NCBI RefSeq assembly: GCF_900240265.1
Contig: NZ_LT964739.1
Coordinates: 1,322,663 to 1,386,662, forward strand
DNA from: Galactobacillus timonensis
Lineage (GTDB): Bacteria; Bacillota_I; Bacilli_A; Erysipelotrichales; Erysipelotrichaceae
Length of the DNA: 64,000 bases
Reading direction: 5' to 3'
This document shows, in pieces, positions 1 through 10,745 of the stretch. Numbering within the stretch: position 1 is the stretch's first letter; the number at the start of each line of letters is the position of its first letter. A program made the translations under genes and the position numbers. The notes beneath the pieces were generated by a model. The model made no database searches. It was given only the letters and a program-made list of their open reading frames with translations, and was not told the origin of the DNA.

Positions 1-1
1 T

Positions 2-340
2 CTGGCAAGACTGGGCTGCCCATATGGATCGGAACAGGGAGGAATCAGACCAGTCATTGTATTGCAAAATGATGCTGGCTGTATTTACTCCCCGACCGTC
101 ACAATGGTACCGCTGACAGGAACCATCAAGAAACAGCACTTACCGTCACATTACGTGCTGCAGGATGCAAGATTTCTGCGGAAGCGGTCAATGGTGCTTG
201 GAGAACAGATAGATACGATAGACAAAGGAAGGATGATTTCCTACCTTGGCACATTGAGCAAACGGGATCTTGAAGCAACAGCAGAAGCTGTGAAGGAACA
301 TCTTGGATTCTATGTTCCGGAATGTGCTGAAGCACCGTAG
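2..340 (+). CDS. MazF/PemK-family toxin endoribonuclease, 5' end outside window
   Basis: The frame is open from the window edge and reads through the MazF signature: the PYGSEQGGIRPV strand-loop, then VLQNDAGCIYSPTVTMVPLTG. It ends at a TAG at 338-340. MazF-family proteins are small ribosome-independent mRNA interferases of about 110-120 residues. About 112 residues are visible, so only a few N-terminal residues are missing. Any antitoxin would lie upstream, outside the window. It sits just ahead of a TnpW-like gene and a serine recombinase, which suggests mobile-element cargo. The fold assignment is secure; activity and partner cannot be judged. Confidence 0.8.
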   Translation: MARLGCPYGSEQGGIRPVIVLQNDAGCIYSPTVTMVPLTGTIKKQHLPSHYVLQDARFLRKRSMVLGEQIDTIDKGRMISYLGTLSKRDLEATAEAVKEHLGFYVPECAEAP

Positions 341-365
341 AAATAACAGAGTTTTGGAGAACAAT

Positions 366-575
366 ATGAAAAAAATAATTAGTGGCATTACTGACTCCAA
401 CGTGGAGAACAATGGCAAACCGCAAGGCATCAAAATATCGGAAACATATACGAAGAAAATCGGGAAGGTTGTCTTTCATGTTTCTGCACATTCTCATCAT
501 ACAGCTAAGCAGACAGCACCAGAAATGATTCTGCAGATGCTTGAGAACAAAGTGCTCATGGAAGGATGCGAATAA
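366..575 (+). CDS. TnpW-like small transposon-associated protein
   Basis: A 69-residue protein starting at ATG 366, preceded by TTGGAGA at a good distance. The upstream in-frame ATG at 303 lies inside the MazF gene and lacks a ribosome-binding site. The pattern YTKKIGKVVFHVSAHS...TAPEMILQMLENK resembles TnpW-type proteins encoded next to large serine recombinases in Firmicutes transposons (short IG..xFxVxxHxS strand, then a helix). Function is unknown for that family. The position directly upstream of a serine recombinase supports the call. The assignment is from remembered family pattern, not a search. Confidence 0.5.
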   Translation: MKKIISGITDSNVENNGKPQGIKISETYTKKIGKVVFHVSAHSHHTAKQTAPEMILQMLENKVLMEGCE

Positions 576-637
576 TGCATCGAGATCCTTCTTTTAAGAA
601 ACAGCAGGCAGTATAGTAGTCTTGTACGAAGGTCTGA

Positions 638-2537
<1,900 letters not shown>

Positions 2538-2624
2538 CAGTCTCAGAAGGCATAGTAGACAATTGAATCGAAATGTGGCACAGTATCGATATAAAAGTAA
2601 ACGCTATTTGGAAAGGAGATATCC

Positions 2625-3218
2625 GTGCCGATCAATCCAATTGTTATGAAAAAGATAAAGGAAAATCACAACATCATAACGACAAAGCAGGTCATAGAAC
2701 TGGGGTTTTCCAAGGCACTGCTTCCAAAGTATGTGAGGGAAGGTCTGATGGAGCGAGTGCGGCAGGGTGTTTATATCCTTGCTGGGAAAAGTCATGATGA
2801 TATGTATACGATGATGCTGAGATCGGAGAAGATCATTTTCTCTCATGAAACCGCAATCTTTCTGCTGGGATTATCGGATCGGACGCCTTTTCAGCATTCT
2901 GTAACAATTCCTTCTGATACTTCTTTGCCGAACTCATTGAAGGATGAGTGCAAATGCTATTATGTAAAACCAGAACTTCATTCGATTGGGCTGACGGAAG
3001 AAAAGACTACATTTGGAAATGCGGTCAGATGCTATAACGCGGAGCGCTGTGTCTGCGATGTGCTGCGGGATCGAAATCGTATGGATGAAGATACCGTTCT
3101 GAATTTCATCAGAAGTTATGTGGCATACGATAAGAAGGATCTGAATCTGCTGGCAGAATACGGACAGATTTTTCATGCAGAGGACAAAATCAGGACATAT
3201 CTGGAGTTTCTGCTATGA
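2625..3218 (+). CDS. AbiEi-type antitoxin of a type IV toxin-antitoxin system
   Basis: A 197-residue protein starting at GTG 2625, with GGAAAGGAGAT just upstream. The N-terminal winged helix (about residues 10-60: IITTKQVIELGFSKALLPKYVREGLMERVRQGVY) and the following IFSHETAIFLLGLSDRTP segment are typical of AbiEi proteins. These are transcriptional autorepressors that antagonise the AbiEii nucleotidyltransferase toxin. The gene overlaps the next one by 4 nt (ATGA), the usual AbiE operon arrangement. Intact length suggests a functional repressor, although the toxin gene behind it is broken. Confidence 0.85.
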   Translation: MPINPIVMKKIKENHNIITTKQVIELGFSKALLPKYVREGLMERVRQGVYILAGKSHDDMYTMMLRSEKIIFSHETAIFLLGLSDRTPFQHSVTIPSDTSLPNSLKDECKCYYVKPELHSIGLTEEKTTFGNAVRCYNAERCVCDVLRDRNRMDEDTVLNFIRSYVAYDKKDLNLLAEYGQIFHAEDKIRTYLEFLL

Positions 3219-3694
3219 GTACGAAAGCGATGAGTTTAAAAGGAAGAATCAACAATTATGCCAAGGTAAATCATATGGCTGCGCAGGTTGTTCTTCAGAA
3301 TCTTATGTTCGAACGTCTGCTTGCAAGATTATCGGATTCTGTGTATAGGGATAAGTTTGTTGTAAAAGGTGGCATGCTGGTTGCGGCAATTGTTGGCCTG
3401 GATACAAGGGCGACGATGGATCTTGATACAACACTTCGTGATCTTCCATTAACAGAGGATAAGATCAGGAAAGCCTTTGAAGAAATAATCGCTATCGATA
3501 AGGAGGATGAGGTTATATTTCTTCTGAAGTCAATTGAACCGATTCGCAAAGATGATGTTTATGGCGGATATCGTGTAAGAATAGAAGAAGAAATTCCGAA
3601 ACTGTATCATCTGGTAAAAAGTACAGGAAAATATTGTATAAACCAGCAATATTATCTGGCATGTCCTTTGGAAACATTGTTTCTGAATGCATGA
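3215..3694 (+). pseudogene. Truncated AbiEii nucleotidyltransferase toxin
   Basis: A 159-residue product, against the roughly 280-300 residues usual for AbiEii. The N-terminal half is well preserved: FVVKGGMLVAAIVG followed by the TMDLDTTLR nucleotidyltransferase motif (about residues 48-75), and KDDVYGGYRVRIE. After RVRIE the sequence no longer resembles AbiEii and stops within 35 residues, only 44 nt before a tRNA gene. The C-terminal half, needed for the full toxin fold, is absent. This points to a deletion or recombination junction near 3585. It is probably non-toxic. Confidence 0.7.
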
Positions 3695-3738
3695 TTTGAT
3701 AATATGATAATCGAATCAAGGTTATTAAAAGTGAATAT

Positions 3739-3812
3739 GCGCCGATAGCTCAACTGGATAGAGCATTTGACTACGAATCAAAAGGTTGCGGGTTCGACTC
3801 CTGTTCGGCGCA
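3739..3812 (+). tRNA. tRNA-Arg (anticodon ACG)
   Basis: Full cloverleaf by eye: acceptor GCGCCGA pairs with TCGGCGC, D-arm GCTCAACTGGATAGAGC, anticodon stem TTTGA/TCAAA with loop CTACGAA, T-arm with TTCGACT. The anticodon ACG reads arginine CGN codons after A-to-I editing. CCA is not encoded. It lies directly upstream of argS, so tRNA-Arg and its synthetase are neighbours. Confidence 0.95.
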
Positions 3813-3822
3813 CTGAAAACGC

Positions 3823-3843
3823 AGCCCTGAAAAGGGCTTTTTT
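3823..3843 (+). terminator. Rho-independent terminator after tRNA-Arg
   Basis: AGCCCT-GAAA-AGGGCT followed by six T. It begins 10 nt after the tRNA and precedes argS, separating the two transcripts. Confidence 0.85.
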
Positions 3844-3866
3844 CAACCCTAGCGGAGGAAGAGGAT

Positions 3867-5525
3867 ATGAGCGATTATTCGACCAGGATTTTTGAAGCAG
3901 CAAAGAACGCCATCAAGAAAGTTTATGACATCGACATTGATGAGAAACTGCTGATTGTTGAAATACCGAAAAATCCCAAGATGGGGGATTATTCGACGTC
4001 GGTCGCTATGCGCCTTGCAAAAACCCTGCATAAGAGCCCGGCCGTCATTGCCCAGGGACTTGTTGAAGAGTTGAAAGCTGAACTGCCAGAGGTTTCCAGC
4101 GTTGAAGTGGCCAACCCCGGCTTTATCAATTTCCGTATTTCGGAGAGCTCTCTGTCTTCCGTGATTAATCAGATCATTGACGCCGCAGATGATTATGGCA
4201 AAAACAATACGGGCAAAGGAAAGAAATATCTCGTCGAATGGGTATCCGCCAATCCGACCGGAGACCTCCATTGCGGACATGCCCGCAACGCCGCCTGGGG
4301 CGACTGCATCTGCCGTCTGATGGAAAAGTCCGGCTATGATGTTTTGAGAGAGTATTATGTCAATGATGCCGGCAACCAGATTGTCATGCTCGGAGAGTCG
4401 CTGATCTCCCGCTATTTTGAATATTTCGGCAAAGAATATCCATTGCCGGAAAACGGTTATCATGCGGAAGACGTAAAGCAGATCGCCATTGACATTGCCA
4501 AAGCTGACGGTGATAAGTGGCTGGACGCGGATCCGGATGAGCGACTTGCATACTTCAAACAGCAGGGCATTGATCGCGAACTGGAAAAGATTAAGAATGA
4601 TCTGGAACTGTTCCGCTGCCACATTACCAGCTGGTGCCATGAGACATTCTTCTATCAGAATAACAGCGAAAGAATTAAGGCCTGCCTCGATCGGATGAAG
4701 GAGATGGGCCTCACCTATGAGAAGGATGGAGCCCTCTGGTTCAGGAGCACAGAATACGGCGATGACAAAGACCGCGTTCTGCGCAAGAGCGATGGCACCC
4801 TGTCGTACCTTACACCGGATATTGCCAACCACGTTTATAAAGTCGAAAGAGGCTATCCGTACCTGGTTGACCTTTGGGGAGCGGACCACCACAGCTACAT
4901 CACACGTATGCAGTGCGCACTGACTGCGCTTGGTTATCCCAAGGGCACACTGACTGTTGATCTGATTCAGATGGTACGCATGGTCGAAGACGGCAAAGAA
5001 GTGAAGATGAGCAAGCGCACTGGCAACGCCATTACGCTGCGCGAGCTGTGCGAAGATGTCGGTGTCGATGCGGTCAGATGGTTCTTCGTTTCCAAGGATG
5101 TATCGACGCAGATGGATTTTGATCTGAAACTTGCCCGCACAAAGTCCAATGACAACCCGGTCTATTATGCGCAGTATGCTTACAGCCGTATGCATTCGAT
5201 TTTGAACAATCCGGAGATTCCTTCGCTGCACAAAGAAGAGAATTACGATCGTTTGAATGATCCGAAGGAATTGCAGATGCTGAAGATGATGAGCGAGTTC
5301 CCGAATGAAGTCGCAACGGCGGCCGCAAACCGGAAACCAAATCGCATTACGGAGTACATTCAGTCGTTTGTTAAAGTGTTCCACAGCTACTACAACAGCA
5401 GCCGTGTCAACAATCCGGAAGATCCACAGCTGACAAACCAGCGTCTCGCTCTGATTACAGCCGCTTCCATTACGCTGAAAAACGCACTTGATCTTGTCGG
5501 CGTTTCGGCACCGGACAAGATGTAA
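3867..5525 (+). CDS. argS: Arginyl-tRNA synthetase
   Basis: A 552-residue class I synthetase that charges tRNA-Arg with arginine. Order of domains: N-terminal additional domain (1-110), Rossmann catalytic core with the HIGH-type motif HCGH (about 135-138, in TGDLHCGHARN), KMSKR (about 380-384), and the helical anticodon-binding domain with YAYSRMHSIL near residue 440. Start ATG 3867 follows GGAGGAAGAGG. Length and motifs are standard for bacterial ArgRS. It lies beside tRNA-Arg and a complete arginine deiminase operon, and 6.6 kb ahead of two predicted aminoacyl-tRNA editing proteins. Confidence 0.97.
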   Translation: MSDYSTRIFEAAKNAIKKVYDIDIDEKLLIVEIPKNPKMGDYSTSVAMRLAKTLHKSPAVIAQGLVEELKAELPEVSSVEVANPGFINFRISESSLSSVINQIIDAADDYGKNNTGKGKKYLVEWVSANPTGDLHCGHARNAAWGDCICRLMEKSGYDVLREYYVNDAGNQIVMLGESLISRYFEYFGKEYPLPENGYHAEDVKQIAIDIAKADGDKWLDADPDERLAYFKQQGIDRELEKIKNDLELFRCHITSWCHETFFYQNNSERIKACLDRMKEMGLTYEKDGALWFRSTEYGDDKDRVLRKSDGTLSYLTPDIANHVYKVERGYPYLVDLWGADHHSYITRMQCALTALGYPKGTLTVDLIQMVRMVEDGKEVKMSKRTGNAITLRELCEDVGVDAVRWFFVSKDVSTQMDFDLKLARTKSNDNPVYYAQYAYSRMHSILNNPEIPSLHKEENYDRLNDPKELQMLKMMSEFPNEVATAAANRKPNRITEYIQSFVKVFHSYYNSSRVNNPEDPQLTNQRLALITAASITLKNALDLVGVSAPDKM

Positions 5526-5550
5526 TTTCTGAATCTATAATCTTCCTGTG

Positions 5551-5587
5551 AAACCGCCTGGCGTGTGTTATGCGCGGGCGGTTTTTT
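5551..5587 (+). terminator. Terminator of argS
   Basis: AACCGCC pairs with GGCGGTT across an 18-nt interior that includes GCGTGTGTTATGCGC. It is followed by a T run and lies 26 nt after the argS stop. Confidence 0.85.
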
Positions 5588-5964
5588 GCGGACAGCTGGA
5601 AGAATATACAGCTTGAAAAGTAAAAAAATACAATTTTAGAGATGGATAACAGGGAACATTGATTGCATGTTATTAAGAAGAACTTTTGCCATATGCTTCG
5701 GCCATTGAATTGTAAAAAGTAAATCAATACGATAAATAAGCCTTTTTTTTTGCTTTTTTTGCTGGTGTGCATATCAACATGCAGGAAGTTAAGGCTGGGG
5801 AACAGGATGAAAAATGCGCAATATTGAAAAGACAGAAATATACAATTATATCCATTGATAAATTCCGACATAGAATACAGATGGGATATATGCTGATCAT
5901 AGTGAAAGCGGTTACAAGTCTGCGCGCAAGTTAGTATCGCTCACATAATTAGATGGAGATGAAA
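5588..5964 (+). promoter_or_regulatory. AT-rich upstream region of the arginine deiminase operon
   Basis: This gap of about 375 bp holds no convincing gene. A modest sigma-A-like promoter is TTGAAT at 5705-5710, 17 nt, then TACGAT at 5728-5733. Downstream, TGCAT-ATCAAC-ATGCA (5768-5783) is an inverted repeat that could be an operator. Catabolic arc operons are usually induced by arginine and low oxygen; which protein acts here cannot be read from the sequence. The AraC-type gene at 10746 is the obvious local candidate. Confidence 0.35.
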
Positions 5965-7191
5965 ATGAAAGGTATTAACGTTCACAGCGAAGTGGCGCCT
6001 CTGAAGAAGGTGCTTCTTCATCGACCGGGAAATGAACTTCTCAATCTTACCCCGGCAACCATGGAAAGACTGCTTTTTGATGACATTCCTTACCTTGAAG
6101 TAGCTCAAAAGGAACATGACACATTTGCCCAGCTGCTTCGCGATAACGGCGTCGAAGTCGTTTATCTGGAAGACCTCATGACAGAGGTTCTCAAGCTTCA
6201 TCCGGAAGTTACACAGCCCTTCCTGATGCAGTGGCTTGAAGAAGGCGGCATTCATACAGAAAAGTGGCAGAAGAAACTGTATGAGTATCTGACCAGTAAC
6301 TTCAAGGGCAAGGATCTTGTCCTGAAGACGATGGAAGGCATCAACCTGAAAGAGTGCTATGACATCGATAATAACCATTCTCTTGTTGACCTGACCTCGG
6401 ATCCGCAGAAGCTCATCGTTGACCCGATGCCGAATCTGTATTTCACCCGGGACCCGTTCGGATCCATCGGCCGCGGCATCTCACTGAACAAGATGACCTT
6501 CCCGACCCGCAACCGCGAAACAATCTATGCGGATTACATCTTCAAGTATCATCCGGATTACATCGGCACACCGTTCTACATGAACCGGAATGCCAACTTC
6601 CATATTGAGGGCGGCGATATTCTGAATCTGACGGCTGATACGCTGGCGGTCGGTATTTCCCAGCGCACAACACCGGAAGCACTCGAAGTTCTTGCGGTAC
6701 ATCTGTTCCGTGATCCGGAATGCAAGATCCGTACCGTCCTTGCCTTTGCGATTCCAGAATCCCGAGCCTTCATGCACCTGGATACGGTATTTACAGCAAT
6801 TGATTACAACAAGTACACCGTTCATCCGGAAATCCTTGGACCACTGAAGGTTTATGAGATTACACCGGGCACCAATGGACACCGCATGAATGTTCGTGAG
6901 ATCGATTCTACGCTGCATGATGTCCTTTGCAAGTACACGAAGCAGGATGAGGTTGAATTAATCCAGTGCGGCGGCGGCGATATGATCGCAGCGCAGCGTG
7001 AGCAGTGGAATGATGGCTCCAACACATTGGCAATTGCACCGAATAAAGTTGTTGTCTACGAGCGTAATACCGTCACCAACAAGGTTCTGCGTGACCATGG
7101 CGTCAATGTCCTGACCATTCCGAGTGCAGAGCTGTCCAGAGGCAGAGGCGGCCCAAGATGCATGTCCATGCCGCTGGTACGTGCCGACTGA
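5965..7191 (+). CDS. arcA: Arginine deiminase
   Basis: Hydrolyses arginine to citrulline and ammonia, the first step of the arginine deiminase pathway. The product is 408 residues from ATG 5965, where GGAG sits 6 nt upstream; in-frame ATGs at 5953 and 5959 precede it but lack a ribosome-binding site. Visible motifs: FTRDPF (about 160-165), NFHIEGGD (about 211-218), HLD (271-273) and the catalytic cysteine in GGPRCMSMP (Cys399), all characteristic of the guanidino-modifying superfamily. First gene of arcA-arcB-arcC-antiporter, all same strand and tightly spaced. Confidence 0.96.
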   Translation: MKGINVHSEVAPLKKVLLHRPGNELLNLTPATMERLLFDDIPYLEVAQKEHDTFAQLLRDNGVEVVYLEDLMTEVLKLHPEVTQPFLMQWLEEGGIHTEKWQKKLYEYLTSNFKGKDLVLKTMEGINLKECYDIDNNHSLVDLTSDPQKLIVDPMPNLYFTRDPFGSIGRGISLNKMTFPTRNRETIYADYIFKYHPDYIGTPFYMNRNANFHIEGGDILNLTADTLAVGISQRTTPEALEVLAVHLFRDPECKIRTVLAFAIPESRAFMHLDTVFTAIDYNKYTVHPEILGPLKVYEITPGTNGHRMNVREIDSTLHDVLCKYTKQDEVELIQCGGGDMIAAQREQWNDGSNTLAIAPNKVVVYERNTVTNKVLRDHGVNVLTIPSAELSRGRGGPRCMSMPLVRAD

Positions 7192-7228
7192 CAATACATC
7201 CAAAGGAAACCCTAAAGGAGAAAATTTT

Positions 7229-8221
7229 ATGGGCGTAAATATTTGTGGAAGAAGCTTTCTGACCCTGCTTGACTTCACGCCGGAAGAGATCAATTACATG
7301 ATCGATCTCGCGATTGAATTCAAGAACCTGAAGAGAAATGGTGTTGACCACAGCTATCTGAAGGGGAAACAGGTTGTTCTGCTGTTCGAAAAAACATCGA
7401 CCAGAACAAGATGCGCATTTGAAGTCGGCGCAAGAGATCTCGGCATGGGTGTCACATTCCTGGATTCCAAGTCTTCCCAGATGGGAAACAAAGAGTCTCT
7501 GGAAGATACCGCGAAGGTTCTGGGCCGCATGTTTGACGGCATCGAGTACCGTGGCTACAAGCAGAGCGTTGTTGAAGAACTGGCAAAGTATTCCGGTGTC
7601 CCGGTATGGAATGGTCTGACGGATGATTTCCATCCGACCCAGATGCTCGCTGACATCATGACAGCGAAGGAAGAGTTCGGCGATGTCCGTGGACGGAAGC
7701 TGACCTTCTTCGGTGATGCAAGAAACAATGTTGCCAATTCCCTGATGGTTGTCTGCGCTAAGCTTGGCATGCACTTCTGCGCCTGCGGACCGGAAGAAAA
7801 CATGCCGAAGAAGGAGCTTGTTGACAAGTGCCGTGAAATCGCAAAGGAAACCGGCGCAGAAATTACGCTGACCAACGACGTGAAGGAAGGCGCAAAGGAT
7901 GCCGACATCCTCTATACGGATATCTGGGTATCCATGGGCGAGCCGGCGGAACTCTGGGGCAAGAGAATTGAACTTCTCCGTCCGTACCAGGTGAACAAGG
8001 AAGTAATGGCAATGGCAAAGCCGACAGCGATCTTTGAGCACTGCCTGCCGAGCTTCCATGACAGAAACACCACGATCGGCGAAGACATCTACCAGAAGTA
8101 TGGTCTCGAAGCCATGGAAGTAACGGACGATGTGTTCCTTGGACACCAGGCACGTCAGTTCCAGGAGGCTGAAAACCGTATGCATACAATCAAGGCCGTG
8201 ATGTATGCAACTCTGAAGTGA
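7229..8221 (+). CDS. arcB: Ornithine carbamoyltransferase, catabolic
   Basis: Phosphorolyses citrulline to ornithine and carbamoyl phosphate in the deiminase pathway. 330 residues from ATG 7229, preceded by AAAGGAG at 7214-7220. Carbamoyl-phosphate-binding STRTR (57-61), FHPTQ (134-138), the ornithine loop DIWVSMG (231-237) and catalytic HCLPS (271-275) are all intact. Its position between arcA and arcC identifies the catabolic rather than the biosynthetic role. It ends where arcC begins. Confidence 0.96.
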   Translation: MGVNICGRSFLTLLDFTPEEINYMIDLAIEFKNLKRNGVDHSYLKGKQVVLLFEKTSTRTRCAFEVGARDLGMGVTFLDSKSSQMGNKESLEDTAKVLGRMFDGIEYRGYKQSVVEELAKYSGVPVWNGLTDDFHPTQMLADIMTAKEEFGDVRGRKLTFFGDARNNVANSLMVVCAKLGMHFCACGPEENMPKKELVDKCREIAKETGAEITLTNDVKEGAKDADILYTDIWVSMGEPAELWGKRIELLRPYQVNKEVMAMAKPTAIFEHCLPSFHDRNTTIGEDIYQKYGLEAMEVTDDVFLGHQARQFQEAENRMHTIKAVMYATLK

Positions 8222-8226
8222 TCCCA

Positions 8227-9168
8227 ATGTCGGAACGTATTGTTGTTGCTCTCGGGGGGAATGCCTTAGGCAAGACCCCCGAAGAGCAGCTTGAACTGGT
8301 CAGACATACGGCAAAGACCATAGTTGATCTGGTTGCGGCTGGATATGAAGTTATTGTCAGCCACGGAAACGGTCCCCAGGTCGGCATGATCAATCTTGCC
8401 ATGGAATTCTCTTCTGCCAAGGGCGGCGGAACACCGTATATGCCATTCCCGGAATGCGGCGCAATGAGCCAGGGCTACATCGGCTATCATCTGCAGCAGG
8501 CCATTCAGCAGGAACTTGCTGCGCGCGGCATTAAGAAGGATTGTGCAACCGTCGTTACCCAGATTGTTGTATCTGAGGATGACCCCGGATTCCAGCATCC
8601 GACCAAGCCGGTAGGCAGCTTCTATACAAAGGAAGAAGCAGACAAGATTGCGGCAGAAAAAGGGTTCACATTCGTCGAAGATGCAGGACGCGGCTGGCGC
8701 CGTGTCGTTCCTTCACCAATCCCGCACCGGATTGTTGAATTGAATATGATCCGTCAGCTCGTTGACGCAGGTGACATTGTGATCTGCGCAGGCGGCGGCG
8801 GCATCCCGGTGGTTGAGACGGAACATGGTCTCAAGGGCGTCGCAGCGGTAATTGACAAGGATCGCTCCAGCGCTCTGCTTGCGGATACGATTCATGCCGA
8901 TAAGCTGATCATTCTGACGGCGGTTGATCGTGTCTGCATTAATTTCAACAAGCCGGATCAAAAAGAACTCGAAACCATGAATGCGGCACAGGCACGCAGG
9001 TATATTGAGGAGAATCAGTTTGCCAAAGGCAGTATGCTGCCGAAGGTTGAATCCTGCCTGGCGTTTGTTGAAAGCAATTCAAATGGTGGTACGGCATTGA
9101 TTACTTCACTGTCCCGTGCCGCGGAAGCACTTGAGGGTAAAACAGGAACAGTCATTACGAAAGACTGA
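8227..9168 (+). CDS. arcC: Carbamate kinase
   Basis: Transfers phosphate from carbamoyl phosphate to ADP, the ATP-yielding step of arginine fermentation. An amino-acid-kinase-family protein of 313 residues: VVALGGNALG at the N-terminus, VSHGNGPQVG (about 44-53), CAGGGGIPV (about 186-194) and KGSMLPKVES near the C-terminus. ATG 8227 is favoured; a GTG at 8218 overlaps the arcB stop and would add three residues. No strong ribosome-binding site is visible, so translational coupling to arcB is likely. Confidence 0.95.
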   Translation: MSERIVVALGGNALGKTPEEQLELVRHTAKTIVDLVAAGYEVIVSHGNGPQVGMINLAMEFSSAKGGGTPYMPFPECGAMSQGYIGYHLQQAIQQELAARGIKKDCATVVTQIVVSEDDPGFQHPTKPVGSFYTKEEADKIAAEKGFTFVEDAGRGWRRVVPSPIPHRIVELNMIRQLVDAGDIVICAGGGGIPVVETEHGLKGVAAVIDKDRSSALLADTIHADKLIILTAVDRVCINFNKPDQKELETMNAAQARRYIEENQFAKGSMLPKVESCLAFVESNSNGGTALITSLSRAAEALEGKTGTVITKD

Positions 9169-9194
9169 TTCCATTCCAGGAGATAGAGATAATT

Positions 9195-10649
9195 ATGAGT
9201 AATACTGAACATAAGAAGAGAAGACTAGGCACATTTGGTATATTGCTGCTTGTCCTTCTGTTCGTGGCTGTTGTGACATGGATCTGCGCAGGCAAAACGT
9301 ACACGACCGCAGATGGTGAGACGGGGGTTGTCACTGCCGCTACCTTCAGCCAGATTTTAATGGCACCGATCGCAGGCTTCCATAATGCCGGCGATGTCAT
9401 CGGATTCGTATTCTGCCTTGGCGCATTCCTTGCTCTGGTCAATGCGACCGGCGCTCTGGAAGCGGGCATCCATCAGCTGGTAAAGAAGCTGCATGGCAAG
9501 GAAACAAGACTGATCTGGATCCTCATGTTCCTGTTCTCGATCGGCGGTACCACCTATGGTATGGGTGAAGAGACCGTCGGCTTCTACATCCTTCTTGCAG
9601 CGACAATGACCGCTGCCGGAATGGATCCGATCGTTGGTGCGGCGACAGTTCTGCTTGGCGCCGGTACTGGCGTTCTGGGTTCGACAATCAACCCGTTTGC
9701 GACAGGAGCGGCTGTTGATGCGGCACGTTCCGTCGGCGTTGAAGTCAACATGGGCACCCTCTATGCGGAAGGCGTCATTCTGTGGCTTGGCACATATTTG
9801 ATTTCCGCTTTATTTGTAACGAAATATGCGAAGCATGTCATGGCGACCAAGGGCTCGATTCTGACTGCAGATCAGCTGAATACATGCAAAGCAGCTTACG
9901 GCCACTCTACAGAAATCAGCACAGACGAAGCTCTGACCAGCCGTCAGAAGACCTGTCTCTGGATTTTTGCAATCACGTTTGTAGTAATGATTCTTGGCTT
10001 CATTCCTTGGGGATCTCTGAATGAAGGGGCATACAATGCCATGGGATGGACCGGATTCCTTACAGGCAGCCAGCTTGGCGATTGGTGGTTCGATGATGCG
10101 GCTACCTGGTTTGTATTAATGGGAATTATCATCGGCCTGATTGGCATGCCCGATCGTTCTAAGCTTTCCAGCACGATCATTTCCGGTATCGGCGACATGA
10201 TTGCTGTTAACCTTGTCATCGCTCTGGCACGTGCTACGACGGTTCTGATGAGTGAAACAGGTCTTGGCTCCTGGATCGTTGAGGCATCGGTCAATGCTCT
10301 GGCTACGTCCGGTATGCCTGCAGGTCTGTTCGGCTTCCTGGACTATCTGCTCCATATCGGTCTCAGCTTCCTGGTTCCTTCATCGTCCGGTCTGGCGGCA
10401 CTTTCTTCGCCGATCGTTTCCCCGATCGTTGCCGGTATGAACTGGTCTGTTGAAACATCCATTATGTGCAACGTTGCGGCAAATGGTCTCGTCAACCTCT
10501 TTACGCCGACCTGCGGATTCATCATGGGCGGCCTTGCTCTGGCAAGAATTCCGTACGACGTATGGCTGAAGTGGGCGAGAAAGCTTCTTCTCATCCTCGG
10601 CGTTGCGGTCGGTGTTGTTCTTACCGTCTGCATGATCATTCTCAGCTGA
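9195..10649 (+). CDS. YfcC/ArcD-like membrane antiporter (arginine/ornithine exchange predicted)
   Basis: A 484-residue polytopic membrane protein of the YfcC (DcuC-like) family. It has about 12 hydrophobic segments, a conserved GGTTYGMGEETVGFY region (about 113-127) and GSTINPFATG (about 158-167) typical of re-entrant substrate-binding loops. Members encoded behind arcABC are generally assigned as the arginine-ornithine antiporter that feeds the pathway. The specificity here is inferred from operon position. Start ATG 9195 follows AGGAGATAGAG. A terminator closes the operon directly after it. Confidence 0.85.
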   Translation: MSNTEHKKRRLGTFGILLLVLLFVAVVTWICAGKTYTTADGETGVVTAATFSQILMAPIAGFHNAGDVIGFVFCLGAFLALVNATGALEAGIHQLVKKLHGKETRLIWILMFLFSIGGTTYGMGEETVGFYILLAATMTAAGMDPIVGAATVLLGAGTGVLGSTINPFATGAAVDAARSVGVEVNMGTLYAEGVILWLGTYLISALFVTKYAKHVMATKGSILTADQLNTCKAAYGHSTEISTDEALTSRQKTCLWIFAITFVVMILGFIPWGSLNEGAYNAMGWTGFLTGSQLGDWWFDDAATWFVLMGIIIGLIGMPDRSKLSSTIISGIGDMIAVNLVIALARATTVLMSETGLGSWIVEASVNALATSGMPAGLFGFLDYLLHIGLSFLVPSSSGLAALSSPIVSPIVAGMNWSVETSIMCNVAANGLVNLFTPTCGFIMGGLALARIPYDVWLKWARKLLLILGVAVGVVLTVCMIILS

Positions 10650-10669
10650 GCATCGTGGTTCAAACACGG

Positions 10670-10704
10670 ACAGGCGGCATTCTTCGGAATTGCCGCCTGT
10701 TTTC
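10670..10704 (+). terminator. Terminator of the arc operon
   Basis: CAGGCGGCA (10671-10679) pairs with TGCCGCCTG (10691-10699) around TTCTTCGGAAT, followed by TTTTCTCT. It lies 20 nt after the antiporter stop. Confidence 0.9.
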
Positions 10705-10745
10705 TCTCCTTGGATCGGTTAAAATAGAAGGAGAATTTTTTCCAT

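Noticed and set aside
3849..5384. Long open frame on the minus strand opposite argS (511 codons)
   Set aside because: It is the antisense of an unambiguous ArgRS gene; its composition is shaped by the argS codons and no family is recognisable.
5613..5634. TTGAAA...TACAAT pair after argS considered as a promoter
   Set aside because: The spacer is only 10 nt; the pair at 5705-5733 has a proper 17-nt spacer.
7103..8227. Minus-strand open frame opposite arcB
   Set aside because: Antisense shadow of a gene with all OTCase motifs.
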